Assembly (NCBI GenBank): GCA_036004405.1
Contig: DASYRM010000013.1
Coordinates: 1 to 52,031, forward strand
Length of the DNA stretch: 52,031 nt
From: DASYRM01 sp036004405
GTDB taxonomy: Bacteria; Acidobacteriota; Vicinamibacteria; Vicinamibacterales; UBA2999
Direction: 5' to 3'
Of the stretch, positions 17,525 to 28,133 are shown piece after piece; the first letter of the stretch is position 1; each line of letters begins with the position of its first letter. Made by a program: the position numbers and the translations under genes. Under the pieces are notes generated by a model. That model worked only from the letters and a program-made list of their open reading frames with translations. It did not search any database and was not told the DNA's origin.

Positions 17525-20500
17525 CGTTGAAATCCCTTCTCGCCGTCTTCACGCACCCGCTCACCCAGCGGACGCGCGTCATCGTCCGCCGCACGGTCGC
17601 CACGCTGGCGGTCGCGCTGGCGGTAGCCGTCGTCACCAGCGTGACCGTCGATCTGGGCCCCACGCTCAAGGGGCAGGCCGAGACGCAGGGGTCGAAGTTC
17701 ATCGAGCGGCCGATGCACATCGGCCGCCTCAGCGTCCGGCTGTGGAACGGAGCGTTCGAGCTCGACGACTTCGTCATCGAAGGGCTGTCGCCGCAGTCGC
17801 CGCCCTTCCTCGTCGTCAAGAAGCTGCGCGTCGGCCTGCAGTGGGGCCCGCTCGTCTCGCGTCGCATCGTCCTCAGCTCCATCGATATGGACGGCTGGAG
17901 GATGTTCATGGAGCAGTTCGCCGACGGCAGGAACAGCTTTCCGGGCTTCGGGCGCAGCCGGCAGCGCGGGCCCAGCGCCTGGACGACGACGCTGCGCTAC
18001 GTGCGTGCCCGCAACGGCGAGACCACCTACACCGATTACGGCACGCCGTGGAGCGTCGTCACCCGCCACCTCGATATCAGCGTTGCCCGTACGAACGATC
18101 AGTACCGCGGCCTGGCGCGGTTCAGCGGCGGTACGGTCAAGATTCAGGAGTACGAGCCGTTCGAGCTCGACATGAACTCGGCGTTCAGCGTGAACGACGC
18201 CAGGCTCGTGTTCTCGCACATCGACCTCGACACCGGTGGGACCAAGACGCGGCTGGTCGGCGACACGAACCTGCGCTACTTCCCCGAGCAGATGTACCGC
18301 ATGGAGTCGGATATCGACTTTCCGTGGATGCGGAAGATCTTCTTCGCCAAGAACACGTTCGAACTGTCGGGCAAAGGGACGTTCACCGGGACGTTCCATC
18401 TCTTCCGCGAGACGATGCCCGACGGACGCATCCGCACCGGCCGCGAGCTGAAAGGCACCTTTCTCAGCCACACGGCCGGACTCAACACGCTGCGGTTCGG
18501 CGAGCTGCGCGGGGCGCTCAAGTGGGTGCCCGAGTCGCTCGACGTCACCGACACGACGAGCACGTTCTACGGCGGCGGTCTCGACCTCGGCTACAGAATG
18601 GCGCCCTTCGGGCAGCCCGGGGTCACCCCGGTCTACACGTTCGACGCCGCGTACCACGATGTCGATCTCACGAGCTTCAGCGACTACCTCGAAATGCAGG
18701 GGCTGCGACTCGCCGGCAAGGCGACGGGGCGTAATCATCTCGTCTGGCCACGCGGCGGCTTTGCGGAGAGAACCGGCGACGGCGAGCTTCACCTGACCCC
18801 GCCCGACGGCGCGGAGCTGCAGACGCGTCAGATCCCGGTCGAGCGCATTGCGGCCCTCGCCGCCGCCGGGGAACCGTTCGGCCCCTTCAGCAACCATCGT
18901 CCGCTCGTGCCCGTGCCGCTGGGCGGCACCATGACCTACACGATCGAACCGGACTGGCTCCGCATCGGCAGCAGCCAGATCGCCACCCCGACCACGCTGA
19001 TCGAGTTCGAGGGCAGCACCGCCTACGGCAACGACTCGCGCATTCCGTTTCACGTGACGACCGCCGACTGGCAGGAGAGCGACCGGCTGATGGCCGGCAT
19101 CCTCACCGTCTTCGGCGCGCCGACCGGCGCCATCGAGATCGGCGGCTACGGCAGCTTCGAGGGCACGATGCTCAACGCCTTCAAGAGCCCGCGCATCGAA
19201 GGCGTGCTGGCCGGCGAGCACATGCGCGCGTGGGGCGTGGACTGGGGCGCGGTGAAGGGCAGGGCCATCGTCGAGAACAGTTACGTGGACGTGACCGACG
19301 TGGTGATCGGGTCCGGCGATCGGGAGATTCGCGCCGACGGGCGCTTCTCGGCCGGCTTCCCGCGAAAGGACGGCGGCGAGGAGATCAACGCGCGCGTCCG
19401 CGTCACCAACTGGCCGGTCGAGGACCTGCGCCGGGCGTTCGGCATCCTCGACTACCGCGTGGACGGCCGGCTGACGGGTGAGTTCCACCCCTACGGGGCC
19501 TACCAGCGTCCGCTCGGCTTCGGCACGATGACGATTGCGAAGGGCGTCGCCTACGGCGAGCCGTTCGATACGGCGGCGGCCTCGGTGCGGTTCGAGGGCG
19601 ACGGCGTGCGCCTCGACAGCATTCAGATTGCGAAGGGCGACGGGCGCGGCACCGGCGCGGCCTATGTCGGCTGGAACGGCACCTACTCCTTCAATCTCGA
19701 CGGCCGTGCCATCCCGGTGGAAACGGTCAGCCTGTCGCAGAAGACGTCGGTGGCGCTCTCGGGCCTGATCGACTTCACGGCGGGCGGGAGCGGCACTTTC
19801 GAGGCGCCGCGCTACAACGTGCGCGGCACGGTGCGCGACCTGTTCGCCGGCGACGAGGGCATCGGCCAGATGCAAGCGGAGATCGGCGTCACAGGCGACC
19901 TGATGTCGGTGAAGCTCGAGGTCGCGTCGTCGCGCCTGGCCATCTCGGGATCGGGCCGTGTGGCGCTGACGCCCGAAATGGACACGGAGCTCTCGTTTCG
20001 CGTCACCGACACCTCGCTCGACCCGTATATCCGTGCGTTCGAGCCGCAGCTCTCGCCCTATACGACGGCGGTCGCGAGCGGCAGCATCCGCGTCGTCGGC
20101 GAGCTGGCCGACATCGATCATCTGCTCGTGGACGCGACGGTGGACAGCCTCGACGCGCGCTTCTTCGACTACCAGGTGCGCAACGCCGCCCCCATCCACA
20201 TCGCGCTCGATCGCCACATCGTCCGATTCGCCGACTTCCGTCTGGCCGGCGAGGACACCGAGCTCGAACTGACCGGCACCGCCAACCTGCACGACCAGCG
20301 CATCGCCGCACGGCTGCGCGGCGACGCCAACCTCGGCATCCTGCAGGGATTCCTGCCCAACGTGCGCAGCTCGGGCCGCGCCTCGCTGCAGGCGACGCTC
20401 GACGGCAACTTGGACGCGCCGCTCCTGACCGGCGCGATGACGGTGCAGAACGGCCGCATCCGTCACTTCGACCTGCCGAACGCGCTCGAGAACGTGCTCG

Positions 20501-21633
20501 GGCCGATCCGCTTCGATTCGCGCACGATCCGCCTCGACGAGGTGACCGCGCGGCTCGGGGGCGGCCCCGTGGCCTTCGGCGGCACCATCGGCATCGACGG
20601 CTACCAGCTGGGGCGCATCGACGTGACGATGAACGGCGAGCAGATGCGCCTGCGCTTCCCCGAGGGCGTGCGCTCGATCGTCGATGCCCAGCTGGCGGTG
20701 CGCGGCACGCCGGCGGCGGCGACGTTGAGCGGCACGGTCGACGTGCGCGAGGCCATCTACACCCGTCCGTTCAACCTCGGGAACAACTTCGTCGAGTTCG
20801 GCGGCGCGTCCCTCGCCCCCGCCAGCAGCGGGCCCAGCCAGACCACGCTGCCGCTGCGCTACGACGTCCAGATCAACGCGCCGTCCACGCTGCAGCTCCG
20901 GAACAACGCGGTGCAGCTGGTGGCCCGCGCCAACCTGCAGCTGCGGGGCACCTACGACCGGCCGCAGCTGTTCGGCCGCGCGGAAGTCGATCGCGGCGAG
21001 TTCCTGTTCGAGGGCAAGCGCTATCGCATCACGCGCGGGTCGATGGACCAGGCCAACCCCACCAAGCTCGATCCGTTCGTCGACCTGGAAATGGAGACGC
21101 AGGTCCGCGTGCCGGGCGAGACCTACCGGGTGACGATCACCGTCAACGGCACCTTCGACCGCGCGCTGCCCGGCTTTACCTCGGATCCGCCGCTGCCCGA
21201 GTCCGAGATCCTCGCGCTGCTCTTCAGCGATGTCACACCGGGTCAGGACGTCGAGTTCCGGCGCTACAGCACGGACATGACGCCGCAGCAGGCGCTGGTG
21301 CGCGAGCGCGCGACCCGGGCCCTGACCGGTGCGGTGACATCGGAGGTCGGCCGGGTGGCGCAGCAGGCGTTCGGCGTCGACACCTTCCAGCTGACGCCGT
21401 CGCTCGTCGATCCGAACACCCAGTCGTCGCGGCTCGACCCCGGGGCGCGTCTGACGATCGGTAAGCGGTTGTCCGAGCGCCTCTACCTGACCTACTCGCG
21501 GAGCCTCTCGTCGTCCACGCGTGATCAGATCATCCTGCTCGAATACGATCAGACGGATCAGTTCTCGTGGATTCTGTCGCGCAACGAAGACGGCACCTAC
21601 GCGCTCGACGTGCGGATGAGACGCGCGTTTTGA
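17521..21633 (+). CDS. tamB: TamB-like translocation/assembly protein
   Basis: A 1370-residue AsmA/TamB-family protein. One N-terminal transmembrane anchor (about 22-42, TVATLAVALAVAVVTSV) is followed by a long periplasmic beta-rich body that would form the lipid-conducting groove. The C-terminal TamB domain (DUF490, about 1000-1370) has DPFVDLEMETQVRVPGETYR and PLPESEILALLFSD. TamB-type proteins span the periplasm and work with an Omp85 partner in outer-membrane biogenesis; that partner is the next gene. The GTG start overlaps the previous stop and the stop overlaps a TTG start, so the set is translationally coupled. Confidence 0.9.
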   Translation: MTLKSLLAVFTHPLTQRTRVIVRRTVATLAVALAVAVVTSVTVDLGPTLKGQAETQGSKFIERPMHIGRLSVRLWNGAFELDDFVIEGLSPQSPPFLVVKKLRVGLQWGPLVSRRIVLSSIDMDGWRMFMEQFADGRNSFPGFGRSRQRGPSAWTTTLRYVRARNGETTYTDYGTPWSVVTRHLDISVARTNDQYRGLARFSGGTVKIQEYEPFELDMNSAFSVNDARLVFSHIDLDTGGTKTRLVGDTNLRYFPEQMYRMESDIDFPWMRKIFFAKNTFELSGKGTFTGTFHLFRETMPDGRIRTGRELKGTFLSHTAGLNTLRFGELRGALKWVPESLDVTDTTSTFYGGGLDLGYRMAPFGQPGVTPVYTFDAAYHDVDLTSFSDYLEMQGLRLAGKATGRNHLVWPRGGFAERTGDGELHLTPPDGAELQTRQIPVERIAALAAAGEPFGPFSNHRPLVPVPLGGTMTYTIEPDWLRIGSSQIATPTTLIEFEGSTAYGNDSRIPFHVTTADWQESDRLMAGILTVFGAPTGAIEIGGYGSFEGTMLNAFKSPRIEGVLAGEHMRAWGVDWGAVKGRAIVENSYVDVTDVVIGSGDREIRADGRFSAGFPRKDGGEEINARVRVTNWPVEDLRRAFGILDYRVDGRLTGEFHPYGAYQRPLGFGTMTIAKGVAYGEPFDTAAASVRFEGDGVRLDSIQIAKGDGRGTGAAYVGWNGTYSFNLDGRAIPVETVSLSQKTSVALSGLIDFTAGGSGTFEAPRYNVRGTVRDLFAGDEGIGQMQAEIGVTGDLMSVKLEVASSRLAISGSGRVALTPEMDTELSFRVTDTSLDPYIRAFEPQLSPYTTAVASGSIRVVGELADIDHLLVDATVDSLDARFFDYQVRNAAPIHIALDRHIVRFADFRLAGEDTELELTGTANLHDQRIAARLRGDANLGILQGFLPNVRSSGRASLQATLDGNLDAPLLTGAMTVQNGRIRHFDLPNALENVLGPIRFDSRTIRLDEVTARLGGGPVAFGGTIGIDGYQLGRIDVTMNGEQMRLRFPEGVRSIVDAQLAVRGTPAAATLSGTVDVREAIYTRPFNLGNNFVEFGGASLAPASSGPSQTTLPLRYDVQINAPSTLQLRNNAVQLVARANLQLRGTYDRPQLFGRAEVDRGEFLFEGKRYRITRGSMDQANPTKLDPFVDLEMETQVRVPGETYRVTITVNGTFDRALPGFTSDPPLPESEILALLFSDVTPGQDVEFRRYSTDMTPQQALVRERATRALTGAVTSEVGRVAQQAFGVDTFQLTPSLVDPNTQSSRLDPGARLTIGKRLSERLYLTYSRSLSSSTRDQIILLEYDQTDQFSWILSRNEDGTYALDVRMRRAF

Positions 21634-24575
21634 CGGCCCGCCAGGCCGCGACGTATCTCGTCCTGGCGTTCGGCGTGCTGGCGGCCCCGGGGGTCGCGGC
21701 TCAGACCTCGGCGGTAGCGGCCGCGCCGGTGGTGGACGAGATCCGCGCCGAACGTGAGGGGCGCCCGGTGACGAGCCCGGCGATCATCAGCCTGATCGAA
21801 ACCGCCGCCGGTCAGCCACTGTCGATGCGGCAGGTGCGCGAAACGATCGCCCACCTGGTGAACCTGAACCTGTTCGACGACGTGCAGGTGTTGTCGGAAT
21901 CCTCCGGGCGCGGCGGCGTGCGCCTGATCTACCGGCTGGTGCCCGCGCACCCGGTGGACCGCGTCGAGTTTCGCGGCATGCTCGGGCTGTCCGAGGGCGA
22001 CCTGCGCAAGGCGGTCGAAGATCGGTTTGGCGACATTCCGCGGGCGGCGCAGATCGAGAACGTGGCCGGGCTGCTGCGGACGCTCTACCGCGATCGCGGC
22101 TATCCCACGGCGACCGTCACCGGCGAGATCGTGCCGACCCACGATCCGGATCGCGCGACGCTCGTGATGAACGTCCAGGCCGGCCCGCGGCCTCCAATCG
22201 TGGACGTGCAGCTGACGCAGCTCGATGCCGACGCGCAGGGCCTGCTCGACGATCGCCCGGCGATTCGCACCGGCATCCCCTACGACAAGGCGGCGGTCGA
22301 TCGCGAGCTGCAGCGGTGGATCGACCGCATGCGCGGGCGCAACTATTACGAGGCACGCTCCAGCCACGGCGTCCTGTTTCCGCCGGACGGCGCCGTGCTG
22401 AGCGTGTCGGTGACACGCGGCCCGCGCGTCACGGTGGCCTTTACCGGCGACTCGCTGAGTGAGAACGAGCGCGAGCGCCTGGTGCCCATTCGGGCCGAGG
22501 CCTCGGCCGACGAAGACCTGCTCGAGGACTCGGCCCGCGCCATCGAGGTGTACCTGCGCGGGCGGGGCTACCGCCAGGCGCGGGCCACCTACCTGCGGAC
22601 GCCCGGTCCGCGCGACGTCACCATCACGTTCGACGTGCGGCGCGGGCCGCACTTCACCTTCGGCACGGTGGACGTGACCGGCGCGGCGTCGATGACGCCG
22701 GCGGAAGTGCGCGAGTTCCTGCTCGTCAAGGACGGCGAGCCGTTCACCGAGAACGCGCTTGGCGCCGGCGTGGCGCGGCTGCGCGATGCCTACCTGGCGC
22801 GCGGCCACGCGCTGGTGAAGGTGGAGCCGGCCGAGTCCGTGGTGGCACCCGCGGCCGGCGGCGCCGGGCACGTCAATGTCACGGTGCGCGTCACCGAAGG
22901 GCCCCGGACGGTGGTGCGGGCGGTGGCCTTCGAAGGCAGGATGGCGGTTCCCGAGGCGGAGCTGCGCGCCCGGATGCTGCTGGCGCCGGGCCGCCCGTTC
23001 TCGGAGCGCGAGGTGGCCGCCGACCGCGACCGCATCGATCTCGAATACCGCAACCGCGGCTACGACCAGGTGGCCGTGCGGTCGGACGTGATGCGGGCCG
23101 AGAACGATACGCAGGCCGACATCCGCTACACCATCGAGGAAGGGCCGCAGGTGCTGGTGGACCGCGTGATCATCGTCGGCAACACGCGGACCAAGGCCGA
23201 AACAATCGAGCGCGAGCTGCTGGTGAAGCCGGGGCAGCCGCTCGGCTATTCCGATCTGATCGAGAGCCGCGTGCGCCTGGGCGCGCTCGGCCTCTTCCGG
23301 CGCGTCACCATCGAGCAGCTGCCGCACGCGAGCGAGCCGCGGCGCGACATCTTCGTGCGCGTCGAAGAAGCCAAGGCCACGGTGATCGGCATCGGGCCGG
23401 GCATCGAAGGCGCCTTCACCGTGCGCCGCGACGAGAACGGCGACGCCGTGGAGCAGTTCGAGTTCGCGCCCCGGGGGTTCTTTCAGATCGGGCGCAACAA
23501 CCTGTGGGGCAAGAACCGGTCGGTGAACCTGTTCACGCGGGTCAGCCTCCGCACCCGCGACGTCGTGGTCGGGTCTGGCGGCGTCGAATTGACCGAAGGC
23601 CGCTACGGTTTCAACGAGTACCGCGTGGTGGGCACGTTCCGGGAGCCGCGTGCGTTCGGCAGCCGGTCCGACGTGCTGGTCACCGGCATCCTGGAGCAGG
23701 CCATCCGATCCAGCTTCAACTTCCTCCGCCGCGAGGCGCGGGTTGAAACCGGCTTGCGGTTGTCACGGCTCTACAGCGTCACCGGCCGCTATTCGTTGCA
23801 GCGCACCGAGATCTTCGACGAGCAGATCACCGATCCCGCGCAAAAGCCGCTCATCGATCGCCTGTTCCCCGAGGTGCGGCTGTCCACCTTTGCCGGCTCG
23901 TTCCTGCGCGACTCCCGGGACGACGTGCTCGACTCGGCGAAGGGGACGCTGCTCGTGGTGGATTCCGACATCGCCGCGCGCGCGATCGGCTCCGAGGTGG
24001 GATACGTGAAGACCTATGTCCAGGGGCGGACGTTCTATAAGCTGCCGCCGGCGCGGCGGACGGTGGTGGCGCTGGCGGGGCGGTTCGGGGCGGCGCACGG
24101 CTTCCCGCGATCGGTCCCGCGCGTGGACGAGAACGGCGCCCCGGTGACCGGCGACGACGGAGCGCCGATCGTGGACGTCGTTCAGGACCTGCCCGCGAGC
24201 GAGCGCTTCTTCGCCGGCGGCGACACCACGGTCCGCGGGTTTGCGCTCGACCGGCTGGGTGACGCCAGCACCATCAGCGACACCGGCTTCCCCAAAGGGG
24301 GCAACGGCGTCGTCGTGCTGAACGCCGAACTGCGGGTGGCGGTGACGAAGCGCCTTCAGGGTGTGGGCTTCGTGGATGCCGGCAACGTGGTGGCCCGGGC
24401 CAGCAATATCGATCTGTTCAACCTGCGCACGGCGGCGGGGTTCGGCATCCGTGTCGCCACGCCGGTCGGACCCATCCGGCTCGACCTCGGGTTCAAGCTC
24501 GATCGCCGCGAGCTGTCGCCGGGGCGGCTCGAGCGGCGCAGCATCTGGCACATCTCGCTGGGGCAGGCGTTCTGA
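21630..24575 (+). CDS. BamA/TamA family outer-membrane assembly protein
   Basis: A 981-residue Omp85 protein starting at a TTG that overlaps the TamB stop (TTGA). The signal peptide ends near APGVAAQ. Residues 30-600 hold multiple POTRA-like repeats (for example VDRVEFRGMLGLSEGDLRKA and VDRVIIVGNTRTKAETIERE). The barrel from about 610 includes the Omp85 turn GGDTTVRGFALDRLGD and ends in a C-terminal Phe (LGQAF). It is longer than E. coli TamA (577) and BamA (about 810) because of extra POTRA repeats. Coupling to TamB favours a TamA-like role. Confidence 0.9.
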   Translation: MTARQAATYLVLAFGVLAAPGVAAQTSAVAAAPVVDEIRAEREGRPVTSPAIISLIETAAGQPLSMRQVRETIAHLVNLNLFDDVQVLSESSGRGGVRLIYRLVPAHPVDRVEFRGMLGLSEGDLRKAVEDRFGDIPRAAQIENVAGLLRTLYRDRGYPTATVTGEIVPTHDPDRATLVMNVQAGPRPPIVDVQLTQLDADAQGLLDDRPAIRTGIPYDKAAVDRELQRWIDRMRGRNYYEARSSHGVLFPPDGAVLSVSVTRGPRVTVAFTGDSLSENERERLVPIRAEASADEDLLEDSARAIEVYLRGRGYRQARATYLRTPGPRDVTITFDVRRGPHFTFGTVDVTGAASMTPAEVREFLLVKDGEPFTENALGAGVARLRDAYLARGHALVKVEPAESVVAPAAGGAGHVNVTVRVTEGPRTVVRAVAFEGRMAVPEAELRARMLLAPGRPFSEREVAADRDRIDLEYRNRGYDQVAVRSDVMRAENDTQADIRYTIEEGPQVLVDRVIIVGNTRTKAETIERELLVKPGQPLGYSDLIESRVRLGALGLFRRVTIEQLPHASEPRRDIFVRVEEAKATVIGIGPGIEGAFTVRRDENGDAVEQFEFAPRGFFQIGRNNLWGKNRSVNLFTRVSLRTRDVVVGSGGVELTEGRYGFNEYRVVGTFREPRAFGSRSDVLVTGILEQAIRSSFNFLRREARVETGLRLSRLYSVTGRYSLQRTEIFDEQITDPAQKPLIDRLFPEVRLSTFAGSFLRDSRDDVLDSAKGTLLVVDSDIAARAIGSEVGYVKTYVQGRTFYKLPPARRTVVALAGRFGAAHGFPRSVPRVDENGAPVTGDDGAPIVDVVQDLPASERFFAGGDTTVRGFALDRLGDASTISDTGFPKGGNGVVVLNAELRVAVTKRLQGVGFVDAGNVVARASNIDLFNLRTAAGFGIRVATPVGPIRLDLGFKLDRRELSPGRLERRSIWHISLGQAF

Positions 24576-25183
24576 TGCGGCGCGCGACGCTCGCACTGGT
24601 CTTCGCGGCAAGCCTCGGCGTGACGGTCCTCGCGCAGACCCTGCTCGATCGCGTCGTGGCGCGCGTGAACGGTACGGTGATCCTGCTCAGTGACGTGCGC
24701 GCCGCGGTGCTGTTCGGGCTGGTCGACGCGCCGGCGGAGTCCGAGGACGGCGTGGAGCAGATGGTGCAGCGTTCGCTGCTCGTGGAAGAGGTCAACCGCT
24801 TCCCGCCGCCCGAGCCGGCGGGGGATGCCGTGGACGCCGAGGTGGCGCGTTTGCGCGCGCGTGCGGGCATGTCGAACGAGGAGGTGGAGCGCGCCACCGG
24901 CCTCACGGCCGACAACGTGCGCCTGCTCGCCCGCGATCGCCTCCGCATCCAGACCTATATCGATCAGCGCTTTGGTCTCACCGTGCCGCTCACCGACGAG
25001 CAGGTGCTGCAGTACTACCGTGCGCACCCCGAGGAGTTCACGGTCAACGGCCAGCTCGCGGCCTTCGAGCGCGCACAGGGTCTGGCGCGGGAGCGTGCCG
25101 GGCTCGAGCAGCGGCAGCGGACGATCAGTCAGTGGCTGCGGGATCTGCGCGCGCGGGCCGACGTCAGCGTTCCCGCCCGGTAA
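24575..25183 (+). CDS. SurA N-terminal-domain-like periplasmic chaperone
   Basis: A 202-residue exported protein whose ATG overlaps the barrel gene stop by one base (TGATG). The signal peptide ends near VTVLAQ. Residues 22-150 resemble the SurA N-terminal chaperone module: LLDRVVARVNGTVILLSDVR, then a helical region and LTDEQVLQYYRAHPEEFTV. No parvulin PPIase domain follows, unlike full SurA (about 430 residues), so it should chaperone rather than isomerise. Position at the end of a TamB-Omp85 operon suggests it escorts barrel substrates. Confidence 0.78.
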   Translation: MRRATLALVFAASLGVTVLAQTLLDRVVARVNGTVILLSDVRAAVLFGLVDAPAESEDGVEQMVQRSLLVEEVNRFPPPEPAGDAVDAEVARLRARAGMSNEEVERATGLTADNVRLLARDRLRIQTYIDQRFGLTVPLTDEQVLQYYRAHPEEFTVNGQLAAFERAQGLARERAGLEQRQRTISQWLRDLRARADVSVPAR

Positions 25184-25340
25184 TTACGGCACCTCGTTTG
25201 TCCTCGACGGAGGGCCACCTCGTCCGTGCGAAACGGGTGAAATGGTGCCGAAGTGTTCACTTTGGCCCGTCCTGCGCGCCGGCACGGCGCTTGAATCCTC
25301 ACCATCGGCGCCAATCCGTGGCGTGGAAGGAGAGGTCCAG
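25184..25340. other. intergenic leader before the glycine-zipper gene
   Basis: No gene is seen here. A small inverted repeat, AAGTG-TT-CACTT (25251-25262), lies about 80 bp before the next start; it could be an operator but nothing supports a named regulator. No convincing -35/-10 pair was found. Confidence 0.3.
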
Positions 25341-25742
25341 GTGAATCGTCTGAGAACAGCTCTCGCAGCCCTGCTGCTGGTGTCCATCGTAGGAGTCTCG
25401 CCGGCGCTGGCGGATCAAGGGCGCGGACGCGGGCGCGGGCACGCCAAGCACGAAGCGCGCGAGGAGTACTGGGATGCGTCGAAGCATTACCGGCATGACG
25501 AGCGGCGCTACCACGCGCGTCACCTGGGCCGCAACGATCGCATCTATCGCGGCTCGGACAACCGCTACTACTGCAAGCGCGACGACGGCACGACGGGCCT
25601 CATCGTCGGCGGCATTACCGGCGGCGTGCTCGGCAACGTGATCGCACCCGGTGGATCGAAGACGATCGGGACAATCGCGGGCGCCGGCCTCGGCGCCATC
25701 ATCGGCAAGGCGATCGACGACGGCGACATCGTCTGCCACTGA
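25341..25742 (+). CDS. glycine-zipper 2TM domain protein
   Basis: A 133-residue exported protein with a clear AAGGAGAGG ribosome site before its GTG. The signal peptide ends near SPALADQ. Residues 27-85 are charged and His/Tyr/Arg-rich (EARE, YRHDERRYHARHL). Residues 90-130 form a glycine zipper (GLIVGGITGGVLGNVIAPGG, then GTIAGAGLGAIIGKA) as in SlyB/RcnB-like outer-membrane proteins. Two Cys (YYCKRDDG and the penultimate residue) may pair. Function unknown; probably envelope-associated. Confidence 0.78.
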   Translation: MNRLRTALAALLLVSIVGVSPALADQGRGRGRGHAKHEAREEYWDASKHYRHDERRYHARHLGRNDRIYRGSDNRYYCKRDDGTTGLIVGGITGGVLGNVIAPGGSKTIGTIAGAGLGAIIGKAIDDGDIVCH

Positions 25743-25768
25743 GCCTGGAGGGCCTTGGGCCTTGGGCC

Positions 25769-26614
25769 TCAGGCCTTGGCGGCTGACGTCCCGAAGACGA
25801 TGATCAGCACCTCGAGCGAATTGAACAGCGCGTGGCTCACCATGGGAGCCACGCTGCTGCGGCGGCGCAGATAGACCACCGCCCAGAACGCGCCCATCGC
25901 GCCGGTTGCAATGGCTGCGTCCCGCCCTTGCAGCAAGTGCCCCAGTCCAAACGCCACGCTCAACAGCACCACGCCCGCCCAGGCCGGGCCGAGGTGCCGC
26001 TCGAACCGGTCGAGCAGGAACGCGCGCTGCAACTCCTCTCGGATCCCGCCGGCGACGATGGCGACGAGCGTCAGCAACGCCGCATCCTGCAGGCTGTTGC
26101 CGGCGAGCGCCTGAAAAGGGTTCACGTCCACGTTGTGCAGCTGCGGCGTCAGCGCGCGCATGGTCAGCAAGAGCGTGGCGCCGATCAGGAAGACCAGCGG
26201 CACGTAGGTCATCCCCGCGAACAGCTCGCGCAGCACCGGGCGGCCGCCCAGCCACAGGGCCGCGGGGCGTTGGCCGCGTACGCGCATGAGCGTCACCATC
26301 AGCGCGACAAGCGCGATGGTGTCGAGAAGCGTGAGCGCGGTGATGAATCCCAGCTTCAGGGCCCCGTGCTCTCCGACCGGGGACCAACCGGCCAGTCGCA
26401 GCGTCGATCCAATGGCGAGCTGGGTGGGAAGGCTCGAACAGAGGGCCATTTCGGCGACCGCCTCCAGTTTCGGCAGCCCCGCCGCGGCCGGCGGCAGCGA
26501 GGTTGCTCCCGGTTCAGGGAGAGCTGGCTCGCCGTGAGGCGGGGCAGACGCCATTCCGGAAGGCGAAGAGAAGGTTTCCGGTGGTAAGTTTGGGTCGGTC
26601 ACGAGTGCAGCCAC
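25769..26614 (-). CDS. CPBP family intramembrane metalloprotease
   Basis: A 281-residue polytopic protein. After a Pro-rich N terminus (1-45) there are about seven helices. The CPBP motifs are GGIREELQRAFLLDRF near 172 (EE and R catalytic/zinc region), GLGHLLQGRD near 222, and SHALFNSLE near 258. The family contains CAAX-protease-like intramembrane glutamate/zinc proteases of mostly unknown substrate. The longest start (GTG) is used; in-frame starts at 26602 and 26554 are possible. It converges on the glycine-zipper gene across a GC-rich spacer made of GGGCCTT repeats. Confidence 0.82.
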   Translation of the reverse strand: MAALVTDPNLPPETFSSPSGMASAPPHGEPALPEPGATSLPPAAAGLPKLEAVAEMALCSSLPTQLAIGSTLRLAGWSPVGEHGALKLGFITALTLLDTIALVALMVTLMRVRGQRPAALWLGGRPVLRELFAGMTYVPLVFLIGATLLLTMRALTPQLHNVDVNPFQALAGNSLQDAALLTLVAIVAGGIREELQRAFLLDRFERHLGPAWAGVVLLSVAFGLGHLLQGRDAAIATGAMGAFWAVVYLRRRSSVAPMVSHALFNSLEVLIIVFGTSAAKA

Positions 26615-26651
26615 CAGTATGGACCGTGTAGGGTTTTTCCTATGGCCGTGC

Positions 26652-26680
26652 TAGACCATGTAAAAACAACACGATAGGAT
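26652..26680 (+). promoter_or_regulatory. probable promoter of the two-component operon
   Basis: TAGACC (26652-26657) and TAGGAT (26675-26680) are separated by exactly 17 bp. Transcription would start about 26687, at the ATG of a short leader ORF and 44 bp before the response-regulator start. The region is visibly more AT-rich than its surroundings. Confidence 0.5.
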
Positions 26681-26686
26681 TCGATT

Positions 26687-26730
26687 ATGGCGGCCGAGCG
26701 CTCCCCCCGTGCCGACGTCATAGAGGGGCA

Positions 26731-26734
<4 letters not shown>
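26687..26734 (+). CDS. possible leader peptide upstream of the response regulator
   Basis: A 15-residue ORF, MAAERSPRADVIEGQ. Its ATG lies six bases after the -10 box, so it would be read from a leaderless mRNA. Its stop overlaps the response-regulator start (ATGA), which would couple translation. The regulator has its own GAGGGG nearby. No homology can be claimed for so short a peptide. Confidence 0.35.
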
Positions 26735-28128
<1,394 letters not shown>

Positions 28129-28133
28129 CGCCG

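Noticed and set aside
17119..20466. A 1115-codon frame antisense to the biotin carrier and TamB-like genes
   Set aside because: Composition is charged and repetitive with no motifs, while the plus-strand genes have clear families and coupled starts.
25743..25768. CRISPR-like short repeats (GGGCCTT) between convergent genes
   Set aside because: There are only a few adjacent 7-8-nt units with no spacers; this is simple-sequence DNA.
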